This document shows positions 1 to 10,293 of a stretch of 64,000 nt of DNA, in pieces. Position 1 is the first letter of the stretch, and each line of letters opens with the position of its first letter. The stretch is from the NCBI GenBank assembly GCA_036852015.1, contig JAANDG010000098.1, positions 1 to 64,000 on the forward strand, given 5' to 3'. This DNA comes from Pelodera strongyloides (lineage: Eukaryota > Nematoda > Chromadorea > Rhabditida > Rhabditidae). The translations under genes were made by a program, and so were the position numbers. The notes below the pieces were generated by a model, which ran no database searches, was not told where the DNA came from, and was given only the letters and a program-made list of their open reading frames with translations.

Positions 1-600
1 CGCCCAACTCAGCCAGCTCATTCGACCGAAGAACCGCGCTCCTAAACGAGACTATGAGATGCGGTAATGCAAACTGAAAGTAATAGAAAACCTAGGGTCA
101 TAATGTAAAAAAGCCAATGTATTTGCACTTACCTCACAACATAGAAGAGACCACGGTGGCACCGTGGCGGCCCGGTGCCAGAACCTTCATCTTCACTGCC
201 GAATCCCCCAACTCGGCCAGCTCATTCGACCGCGAAACCGCGCACCTAAATAAGTCTATGAGATGCGGTAATATCAACTGAAAGTAATAGAAAACCTCTG
301 GTTATGATTTGAAAAGCCGATGTGTTTGCACCTACCTCACGACATTGAGGAGTCCACGGTGGCACCGCGGCGGTCCGGTGCCAGAACCTTCATCTTCACT
401 GCCGAATCCCCCAACTCGGCCAGCTCATTCGACCGAAGAACCGCGCACCTAAATATGTCTAGAGATGCGGTAATGTCAACTGAAAGTAATAGAAAACCTC
501 TGGTTATGATTTGAAAAGCCGATGTTTGCACCTACCTCACGACATTGAGGAGTCCACGGTGGCACCGCGGCGGTCCGGTGCCAGAACCTTCATTTCTTCC
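1..600 (-). repeat. Three tandem ~203-bp units carrying an exon-like segment
   Basis: A block beginning CCCAACTC(A/G)GCCAGC recurs at about 3, 207 and 410, with a degenerate start near 599, so the period is about 203 bp; the left edge is cut by the window. On the minus strand each unit has an open segment reading through G-D-S-A-V-K-M-K-V-L-A-P and ending in a TGA that overlaps a good 5' splice site (GTGAGG/GTAAGT). A diverged copy of the same segment, with the same TGA/donor arrangement, lies at about 1490-1580. I see possible repeated exons of one gene, but no family is recognised and no complete model can be built. Confidence 0.6.
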
Positions 601-2060
601 CAACTCTTCCACAGGGGTCAGCGAATCTAAGATGAAGTTTAGACCGTTATTAAGGGTAAACTTTGTGTGTATTATAACTTATGTATGTTTAGAAACACGA
701 CCTGCCAAATATGAAACAGCTTGCGTGTTTGACCTACAGAGAACAAACAAAGTATGCCAAATAAATACTACATCACGGTCTAACCTAAAAAAACACCATT
801 TACCTTTCTATATTGTAACAAGCCGACCTACTTTCGGGCGCATCAGGTTTCGTATTGTATAGAACCTCACCTCATCGGACTGCATTACAAAGAACCTCAG
901 AGTCCCGCAACATCGAAGTTAAATGCACGCCTGCACCTGCAAAATAAAAGAAAAGTTGGCTAGACTTCGTGATTTTGAATACTAAAGGTATGCGGAACAA
1001 AATGATGGAACTTACGAAAAGTTTCATTCCTCAAACAGAGTGTTCACGGCAGAATTAGCACTCACAGCCATTTTCGTCAACATTAGCTCTCGAGCTCAGT
1101 CTCTCCTGAAATTGATGATTTCGTTGAAACGTTGGAACTCATAGCTCTAATAACAAATATATAGATATTCAAAATCACTAACCCTGTTCACGGCTTGTTT
1201 ACGTGGAACTTGTGTGCCCTCCCGCCCACCCGCACACCACCACCAAAAATATCGCGAGTAGTCCTGTCCAACTTGACATCTATCTTTGTCGCGCACAGTC
1301 ACCAGCATTTCTGTAAAGATATGTTGCTATGGTCGTGATCCTTGGAAAAAAAGGCTGACGTTCAAATGCACTAACACTCCTGATTCCTGCAGTATTCTTT
1401 TAGTGTGGAAGTGATACTAGATGCAGGCTTTCCCATGTCAAATACAAGCAATCTAAGGAGCATGGTTAATGCAAAAAAGCTCATATACTTGCAACCTACC
1501 TCACAAAACACAGGAGACGGCAGTGGCACCGTGGCGGCCCGGTGCCAGGACCTTCATTTCCTCCCAAGTCCAAGGAAAATTCAACCTGAAGTTCAGAAGA
1601 CATGGGAAACATCAATTAAATTTCGTGTATCGCACTAGAGAACTAGAGCGGGTTGGATTCTGCAAGCTAAGCTACATCATGCTAATTTACTCAAAAAAAA
1701 ACTCGATTTACCTTTTCATATTGTCCGAATCATTGCCACATTCTGTCTGACTTTCCGCACCACATTTCCTATTGTGAATAAATATCGTCAGCTGTGTTAC
1801 AAAGAACTTCAGAGTCCCGCAACATCGGAAGTTCAATGCACGTCTGAAAATGCAAAAAATGCCTAGACTGTTGGTTTTTGAATACCAAAATTAGGCTTAT
1901 GGAACTAAACGACTGACCTTACGACAATTTGCGTTCCTCAAGCACAGTATTCGCCGGCAGAAGTAGCCACTCTCAGCTATACTCATCAACAGTACTGCCC
2001 ACATTGTCACGCCCTCCTAAAATTCATAAGATTTCGCTGAAAACGTTGGTGCCCTATAAG
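530..2060 (-). repeat. Old direct duplication of ~0.6-0.9 kb
   Basis: Sequence at about 530-1140 is matched, with much divergence, at about 1490-2050. Shared landmarks in the same order are the repeated exon-like segment, a stretch containing CGGGACTCTGA near 890 and 1810, and a stretch around an ATTT(C/T)AGGAG acceptor-like site near 1110 and 2020. The parts look like minus-strand exons plus introns. No intact open reading frame joins them with certainty. Confidence 0.45.
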
Positions 2061-2118
2061 TGAAACTTCAGAAAAACGTCCCACCAAAATCAATAGTTAC
2101 GGAAAGTAACGGACTCAC

Positions 2119-2416
2119 CAAGAATGTGTGTAGTGCAACTAGTCGCAATGTCTGCTTGTCTGAACTGCAAGTGTGATCGAACGGAGCTGCTTGAACTTTG
2201 GGCTTTGGCCGATGGGATTGCCCGATAATCCGATGATTGGCCTAAAGGCATAGATTTACTGAAAACCTGCAAACCGCATCAGCCAAAAATATGTCACTTT
2301 CAGTACTTTGTAAAGCCATTCCTACCTTAGAGCTGCTACACTTTCGAGGCACGCGTAGTATTGGAAATTCGCGTCGTTCACGTTCCGGAATTTAGACGAA
2401 GGAGAACAGAGCTCGC
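2119..2416 (-). CDS. Two internal exons of an unidentified minus-strand gene
   Basis: Exon 2326..2416 has a TTCAG acceptor and GTAGGA donor; exon 2119..2258 has a TTTTCAG acceptor and GTGAGT donor. Both are open, and the phases agree: the first ends after two bases of a codon and the second begins with the third. The joined peptide is hydrophilic and serine-rich; it includes N-D-A-N-F-Q-Y-Y-A and S-S-S-S-S-V-R-S-H. I do not recognise the family. The start and end of the gene were not found, and the duplicated exon-like blocks below 2.1 kb may be its downstream part. Confidence 0.4.
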
Positions 2417-4091
2417 CTGAAGTAGCTATTTGTACATACAAACAGTACGCAGAGCATTATGTGAATGGGAATTTGACAATGGACCGACAGAAACGTTTGC
2501 GTAACTAAATAAAATGACGTACTGCACAATAAAGAAACATACCGCTAACCCAACTCCAGCGATTGTAGACAGATGTATCCAGTTAACAGAGGTTTCAGAA
2601 CAACATTTCCAGGAAAAAAAAGAACACAACAAAGTAATATTACAGATGGATTTCCTACACTACCTATTCGAAAAGTACTCAGTTTAATACAACATAGAAC
2701 AGGCCGAAGGAAACACCACAATGGAAGAAAACAAAGACAAAAGAAAACAAAGATGATCTTTGAAAACCACAACTAACTAAAATGACAATTCTATTCCTGG
2801 GCATGGTTTTCAAAAATCAGGCAACAAAAAAAAAGAGCAACAGTGGTTCATATTATTCTTTTTCTTTTTCTTTTTCTTTTTCTTTTCTTTTTCTTTTTCT
2901 TTTTCTTTTCTTTTCCTTTTCCTTTTCTTTTTCTTTTTCTTTTTCTGTTTCTTTTCATCTTCATCTTCTTTTTTCCTTTTATTTCTTAAGAAAAAATCTA
3001 TAAGCGAACGAGGAACGCTGATCAGTCGACCTCAAAGCGTAAAACCACTTCACTCGTTCAACGTAGATGTCATACGTCCGCTTTCCTTCTTCTCCTTCCT
3101 TTAATATTGTAAGGGTAGACCAACCCTTGAGTCGAATCTAAAGAAGTGTTAAAATCGCATTTTGCGTTGCTATGAGACGTTTCTCTAATGATTGACACCA
3201 AAGTGACTAATTTGCTTACTAAAATCTAGCTTACGAGATAAAGAATATAAACTTTTGTGTACCTGCAGTGTCCTGCCTTTCGCAATGGCTGTCCGGTATC
3301 GATCGATAGCCCTCAGCTATCTCCCTCTAGAGAGGACAGTGTAGGTAGTGAGCGAGATGAGAGACATGGCATAACGAACTACAAATATATTTAATTGGAG
3401 AAGTTCGATTGGAAGACATTAATACCATGCTTTTTCTCTAGCCTTCGTATTTGTTTATACCTAAAACCTGCAATGAGCCCTCAACATTTAAAAAATACTG
3501 AATATTCAAGTATTACGAGTCCAAAAGAAGTACACAGCTCACGTATTGTTTTTTTTTTTTTTTTTGATTTATCCCTGCTGGAAACAGAAGCATGAGCGAG
3601 CAAGACAAGCACGGAATGTTCAGCAGCTGAACCACTGATGTGAATTAGAACTAAATTCCTTTTCGTTCTCTCACATGTCAAATAAATAAAAGAACAAAAG
3701 TGGCAACATAAAGCATGTCTAGTAATCCTCCGAGAAAACCATGCTCATCACTTCTCACCATGTGTGGCCGATTGTCACAAATCATTATGTTTCGAATATT
3801 TACTAGTGAATTTGAAACGCACCCTCAGCCAGAGAATTCCATGGCACGCTGTTCCTTTTTAGTCCAACGATGAACCAAATCATTTCGTGTGACAAGACCT
3901 CAAGCCAACTGTACGCTACCAGTGGTCCAAAACCGTGTAAAAAGCAATCTAAATAGTTAAATTTTCAGAAGGAACAAACATGAGACTCTCTCTAGTAAGC
4001 TCCAGAAAGCATGTAAAAGTTAAGCAACCAAAGGTTTCCAGGGTTCAGCGTGCAACAATCACCAGCAAATTCAACATGATCAAATACTTAC
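2417..4091. other. Non-coding stretch
   Basis: No exon series with consistent phase was seen. It holds the pyrimidine tract described separately and a run of about 18 T near 3550. Open frames here are low-complexity or antisense noise. Confidence 0.5.
2854..2994. repeat. Polypyrimidine tract, (TTTTTC)n-like
   Basis: About 140 bases are almost purely T and C on the plus strand, built from TTTTTC and TTTTCC units with only a few interruptions at the right end. It gives a spurious Ser/Phe ORF on the plus strand. Mirror-symmetric pyrimidine tracts of this sort can form triplex DNA; that is general knowledge, not something shown here. Confidence 0.85.
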
Positions 4092-4385
4092 GTGCCGAAC
4101 AATGTGCAGTGTCCGATAAGAAAACGCTTGCCAGTGCCCCCAATGACATGATTGTCGGATACGAAGCCACGTAATGAACGTACCACACGGAAAACTGTAA
4201 AGTTAAACATTCATATAACTCAATTGAGAGAAAGACTGAGGTTTGCATCCTGGAGATTTAGACTCTAAACACAGATGTCAAATTTCAGGGTATTTAACTT
4301 GGCATACCTTGAGAAACTCTTGTTGGATGTATAATGTTCCCCCAAACATGGTTAATCCAAGAGATTCATAACTATTCGCGAATGG
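4092..4385 (-). CDS. Two phase-matched exons of a probable membrane protein
   Basis: Exon 4308..4385 (acceptor TTTTCAG, donor GTATGCC) encodes 26 residues containing Y-E-S-L-G-L-T-M-F-G-G-T; exon 4092..4194 (acceptor TTTACAG, donor GTAAGT) follows in phase 0 and encodes F-S-V-W-Y-V-H-Y-V-A-S-Y-P and then a hydrophobic run suited to a membrane segment, L-G-A-L-A-S-V-F-L. The first exon is the intact relative of a segment found broken in each unit of the tandem array just above it (positions 5.1-8.9 kb), so this may be the surviving downstream part of the ancestral gene. Family unknown. Confidence is moderate for the exons and low for any function. Confidence 0.45.
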
Positions 4386-7300
4386 CTGAAAACACAACTA
4401 AAATGATGTAATTAAAAGTTGCACCTTCCACATAACGAAATTTCCTTTGTGTAAGTTTCAAATAACGTTATTCATTCGAGTTTGCCCCCCCCCCCTCCAA
4501 ACGGTGAATGTCTGAGTACTCTGAAATGGTTCATAGCCTGAATTGTATTAAGCGAGCGATTAAAATTTCTTACCTTCATATTATGTGCCAATCAGTTCAA
4601 AATTGGAGCTCGATTTATTGTCTTCTGCTAGTGATTTCAGAACAGCGGTGCACGACATGAATCGCAATCGGCAAAGTCAGATGGCTGCATGCAGGCAATA
4701 GTCACACTTGTCACATAGAGAACTGTAAGGTAAATATGTAGATAATCCAATTAAGAGCTTACCTTTGGCTATGGTCTTCTCAAGTGGGCTTCTTTCAAAG
4801 ATCAATAACTTACAATACCATAATGGAACGATTAGATGGCACGAGAGAGATCAGGCTGCTTGTTTTGATCGCTTCGTCTGAGAGTGAGGAATCACAGGAT
4901 TTGAGACAACAGATGTATCGAGGTGGCGGTGTCGGCTAAAATGACAATACATATTGCGCCTAGCGTTATACGCTAGTGCGTATTGTGGAAGGCGCGTCCG
5001 AGAGAACGAAGGAAAACTTAAATTGGGACCAACCAAGTATTGATTCGGCCAACACACGTTGAGATTAAATTATTAAACTTTGCATACCATGTAAGAAACT
5101 CTTGTTGGATGTGGCATGTTTCCCGCAAAACATGGTTCATCCAAGAGATTCACAACGGCTGGCGACTGTCTGCAAACAGATGCTTTATGTGTATTCCAAA
5201 TTGCTCTTTCCCAAGTTAAAATAACAAAGAAAACGCTCTCGAATAATTATATCCCAAATTGTGGAAATTTGTCTCGATCAGCAAATGGGACGATCTGGCG
5301 TTTTGGTGCAAGTAACAATGGCGAAACAAGAACTAACCTTAAAGTGACACTCCTCATAGCGAAACATTGCGTAGTACGAAACACCAACCACGTGCCCAAT
5401 ACGGTTGAGTTCAGCATATAATCTCTGCTCGCAGCCAGCTAGCTCTGAGTAAGGACGGAGTATCCTGAAATGGTGAGTTATATAAGTAAATTTTCCTGGT
5501 GAAGCTGCCACGGTCGCTGTACTCACATAAATTGTGTATCTATTAAACTACTGCAATTTCTCACCTTGAAATTCCATGCCAATCACTTCACAATTGAATC
5601 GAGAATTTTTGAAATTGCTGCTATGGTTCCTTCAGGCAAATAACGGCGTGCATCCAGCCATCGGATGAAAGTCAAACAAATCATCACACTTGTAACACGG
5701 AACTCTGCAAAAGTCAAACATTTTGCTGAGAACTTACTTTTGCCTGTGATCTTTTCATGTGGATTGTTTTCGAAGATACATAGATAACTCACGATGGCAT
5801 GCGAAATCCTGTCTACATGACACAAAACGAATATCCTCAACAGTCGACATCAACTCGGTTCGGAAAGGTTGCGATTTCTCAGCGACATACGGTAGTGCAA
5901 TGCTAAAAAGGATATTTGGTAAGTTCGCGAGACGCAATGAAGGAAAACTTGACTTGCGAATAAGGACTGCATCCGGAACGTTCAGATACGAGCCCGTAAA
6001 CGTCTCGAATCTAACGATATATTTAACTTGACATACCGTTTAAACTCTTGTTGGATGTGGCATGTTTCCCGCAAAACATGGTTCATCCAAGAGATTCACA
6101 ACGACTGGCGACTGTCTGCAAACAGATGCGTTATATGTATTCCAAATTGCTCTTTCCCAAGTTAAAATAACAAAGAAGTCGCTCTCGAGTAATTATATCC
6201 CAAACGGTGGAAATTTGTCTCGATCAGCAAATGGGATGATCTGGCGTTTTGGTGCCAGTAACAATGGCGAAATAAGAACTAACCTTAAAGTGACACTCCT
6301 CATAGCGAAACATTGCGTAGTACGAAACACCAACCACGTGCCCAATACGGTTGAGTTCAGCATATAATCTCTGCTCGCAGCCAGCTAGCTCTGAGTAAGG
6401 ACGGAGTATCCTGAAATGGTTAGTTATATAAGTAAATTTTCCTGGTGAAGCTGCCACGGTCGCTGTACTCACATAAATTGTGTATCTATTAAACTACTGC
6501 AATTTCTCACCTTGATATTCCATGCCAATCACTTCACAATTGAATCGAGAATTTTTGAAATTGCTGCTATGGTTCCTTCAGGCAAATAACGGCGAGCATC
6601 CAGCCATCGGATGAAAGTCAAACGTCTGTACTCAGACAAATCATCACACATGTAACACGAAACTCTGCAAAGTTAAACATTTTGCTGAGAACTTACTTTT
6701 GCCTGTGATCTTTTCATGTGGTTGTTTTCGAAGATACATAGATAACTCACGAAAGCATGCGAAATCCTGTCTACATGACACAAAACGAATATCCTCAACA
6801 GTCGACATCAACTCGGTTCGGAAAGGTTGCGATTTCTCAGCGACATACGGTAGTGCAATGCTAAAAAGGATATTTGGTAAGTTCGCGAGACGCAAGGAAG
6901 GAAAACTTGACTTGCGAATAAGGACTGCATCCGGAACGTTCAGATACGAGCCCGTAAACATCTCGAATCTAAGGATATATTTAACTTGACATACCGTTTA
7001 AACTCTTGTTGGATGTGGCATGTTTCCCGCAAAACATGGTTCATCCAAGAGATTCACAACGACTGGCGACTGTCTGCAAACAGATGCGTTATATGTATTC
7101 CAAATTGCTCTTTCCCAAGTTAAAATAACAAAGAAGTCGCTCTCGAGTAATTATATCCCAAACGGTGGAAATTTGTCTCGATCAGCAAATGGGATGATCT
7201 GGCGTTTTGGTGCCAGTAACAATGGCGAAATAAGAACTAACCTTAAAGTGACACTCCTCATAGCGAAACATTGCGTAGTACGAAACACCAACCACGTGCC

Positions 7301-8960
7301 CAATACGGTTGAGTTCAGCATATAATCTCTGCTCGCAGCCAGCTAGCTCTGAGTAAGGACGGAGTATCCTGAAATGGTTAGTTATATAAGTAAATTTTCC
7401 TGGTGAAGCTGCCACGGTCGCTGTACTCACATAAATTGTGTATCTATTAAACTACTGCAATTTCTCACCTTGATATTCCATGCCAATCACTTCACAATTG
7501 AATCGAGAATTTTTGAAATTGCTGCTATGGTTCCTTCAGGCAAATAACGGCGAGCATCCAGCCATCGGATGAAAGTCAAACGTCTGTACTCAGACAAATC
7601 AGCACACATGTAACACGAAACTCTGCAAAGTTAAACATTTTGCTGAGAACTTACTTTTGCCTGTGATCTTTTCATGTGGTTGTTTTCGAAGATACATAGA
7701 TAACTCACGAAAGCATGCGAAATCCTGTCTACATGACACAAAACGAATATCCTCAACAGTCGACATCAACTCGGTTCGGAAAGGTTGCGATTTCTCAGCG
7801 ACATACGGTAGTGCAATGCTAAAAAGGATATTTGGTAAGTTCGCGAGACGCAAGGAAGGAAAACTTGACTTGCGAATAAGGACTGCATCCGGAACGTTCA
7901 GATACGAGCCCGTAAACATCTCGAATCTAAGGATATATTTAACTTGACATACCGTTTAAACTCTTGTTGGATGTGGCATGTTTCCCGCAAAACATGGTTC
8001 ATCCAAGAGATTCACAACGACTGGCGACTGTCTGCAAACAGATGCTTTAATGTATTCCAAATTGCTATTTCTTAAGTTAAAATAACAAAGAAATCGCTCT
8101 CGAGTAATTATATCCCAAATGGTGGAAACTTGTCTCGATCAGGAAATGGGATGATAAGGCGTTTTGGTGCAAGTAACAATGGCGAAATAAGAGCTAACCT
8201 CAAAGTGACACTCCTCATAGCGAAACATTGCGTAGTACGAAACACCAACCACGTGCCCAATACGGTTCAGTTCAGCATACAATCTCTGCTCGCAGCCAGC
8301 TAGCAGTGTAGGAAGGACGGAGTATCCTGAAATGGTTAGTTATATAAGTAAATATTTTCCTGGAAGCTGCCACCGTCGCTGTACTCGCCTAAATTGTGTA
8401 TCTATTAAACTACTGCAATTTCTCACCTTGATATTCTATGCCAATCACTTCACAATTGAATCGAAGTTTATTGAAATTGCTGCTATGGTTCCTTCAGGCA
8501 AATAACGGCGAGCATCCAGCCATCGGATGAAAGTCAAACGTCTGTACTCAGACAAATCATCACACATGTAACACGAAACTCTGCAAAGTTAAACATTTAG
8601 CTGAGAACTTACTTTTGCCTGTGATCTTTTCATGTGGATTGTTTTCGAAGATACATAGATAACTCACGATGGCATGCGAAATCCTGTCTACATGACACAA
8701 AACGAATATCCTCAACAGTCGACATCAACTCGGTTCGGAAAGGTTGCGATTTCTCAGTGACATACGGTAGTGCAATGCTAAAAAGGATATTTTGTAAGTT
8801 CGCGCGACACGATGAAGGAAAACTTGACTAGCGAACAAGACTGCATCCGGAATGTTCAGATACGAGCCCGTAAACGTGTCGAATCTAAGGTTATTTAACT
8901 TGGCATACCTTTTAAACTCTTGGATGCGGTATGTTCCCCAAAACATGGCTATTCCAAGAG
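4319..8960 (-). repeat. Tandem array of ~0.95-kb units with exon-like segments
   Basis: Units begin at about 5101, 6047, 7005 and 7963 (periods 946, 958, 958), with a degenerate unit from 4319 and a truncated end near 8920-8960. Units at 6047 and 7005 look almost identical; by eye I found one difference. On the minus strand each unit carries four exon-like pieces with splice sites; in the 6047 unit and just above it they are 6751..6860, 6511..6664, 6284..6410 and 6037..6115. The third piece encodes I-L-R-P-Y-S-E-L-A-G-C-E-Q-R-L-Y and is open in the middle units. The fourth has a TGA and extra bases in the middle units, but related sequence is open at 4308..4385 and near 8900-8970. The pieces do not chain in one frame, so these are probably decaying copies of part of a gene. 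Confidence 0.75.
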
Positions 8961-10293
8961 ATTCAGAACGAATGGCAGTAGGTAAGCATTCCGATTGAAG
9001 AAGTCATTGCATTCCTTCGATTTCACCGCAAACAGAAAGTTGGACAGTAAGATGACCGAGCCGTGAGAAACGGAAGGACTTGTGTCATCTGAAATTTAAT
9101 GAACATAATGATTGTCATCTGAAATTTAATGAATATAACTTTAGAAAGTTTCTGATGCGTAGGATATGGGTTTTTTCGAGTTACTTTTGTCTCTTTGGGC
9201 CCAAACAAACTGCAAAAAGTTAGCAAGTATCCTTGCCAAGATCTAAAACGTACCCTAAAACTGTATAATTACTGACTCTTCATCGTATCAAGCAAGTAAC
9301 TTAGTCCTTCCCTAAAGGCGTTAATAGTTTTAATATCCCAAGAAGAAAGATATCTACACTCCGGATGTAAATAAAACTGACCTTTTTCCCTCGTAGGAGG
9401 TCACGCAACATTGAGGTGTGGCATTCTTAATTGTGATTTCGTTGCAATACACTCGACTGTATGAGGGACGACGGAAGAAACAACGAAGGCTAACTACTTA
9501 AACAAGATGGTCTCTGACCAGTACTACGATGCAAGGAAATGCCTATACTTAATGAAAATAAAACAAAACAAAAAAGTGTCCATGAACTTCAAGCCAACAC
9601 AGAGAACTTCAACAAATTTTAACACTACGCAACCAAAAAAACACTCTTGGATACTGAGTGCATGGACCAAGTACGAGCGTTGAACTGTAAAGTTCATGGA
9701 AATATAATAGAAGGACAATAAGTTAATAACAAATTCCGAAAGTAAACTACGTGCTCTCAAGGCACAGGCACTCGCCAACAAATAAACAAATATGTTAAAA
9801 TAGACAAACACGCTAAAAAGGTACCGCCGACCATGAATTGCAAAAAAAACCCAATACAAATGATAGAAAGAAGTGCACCTTCTCAGCGTGAATACAAACA
9901 ACTTAATTCTAAAACCTTACAGCTCAAAACTTTAAAGAAAAACGCCATGCTTATCCTTTAAACAAAGTAGTAGTTTCTCGACGAGAAACCCACGAGTGAC
10001 CAAACTAACAAAACAGAAAAGAGGCAAGAATAAGCAGGCGCGTAGAAACGTGAAAACAAACAAATTAAACAAACTAACATTAAGCTCAATAAACTAAATG
10101 CAAATCATATCGGTGTGAGAATAGGAGATTACAAGCAGAGGAAACAAACGAAGTGAACACCGATCAGATCTCCAATTAGCTACTATACTAAAAGTAAACA
10201 GAACAAATAACTACGAAACATTTTTTTTTTCTTTTTCTTTTTTTCTTTTTTTTTTTATTTTTTTTTTATATTATTCAAACAAATGAATGACGA
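8961..10293. other. Non-coding stretch
   Basis: No supported exon. It contains a short two-copy repeat (TGTCATCTGAAATTTAATGA at about 9083 and 9115) and a T-rich run at about 10219-10270 just downstream of the next gene's stop codon. Confidence 0.5.

Noticed and set aside
2782..3003. Ser/Phe-rich 73-codon ORF
   Set aside because: It is only the pyrimidine tract translated.
5116..7325. Plus-strand ORFs of 101 codons repeated in the tandem array
   Set aside because: They start and stop without splice signals and run across minus-strand exon-like pieces; they repeat because the array repeats.
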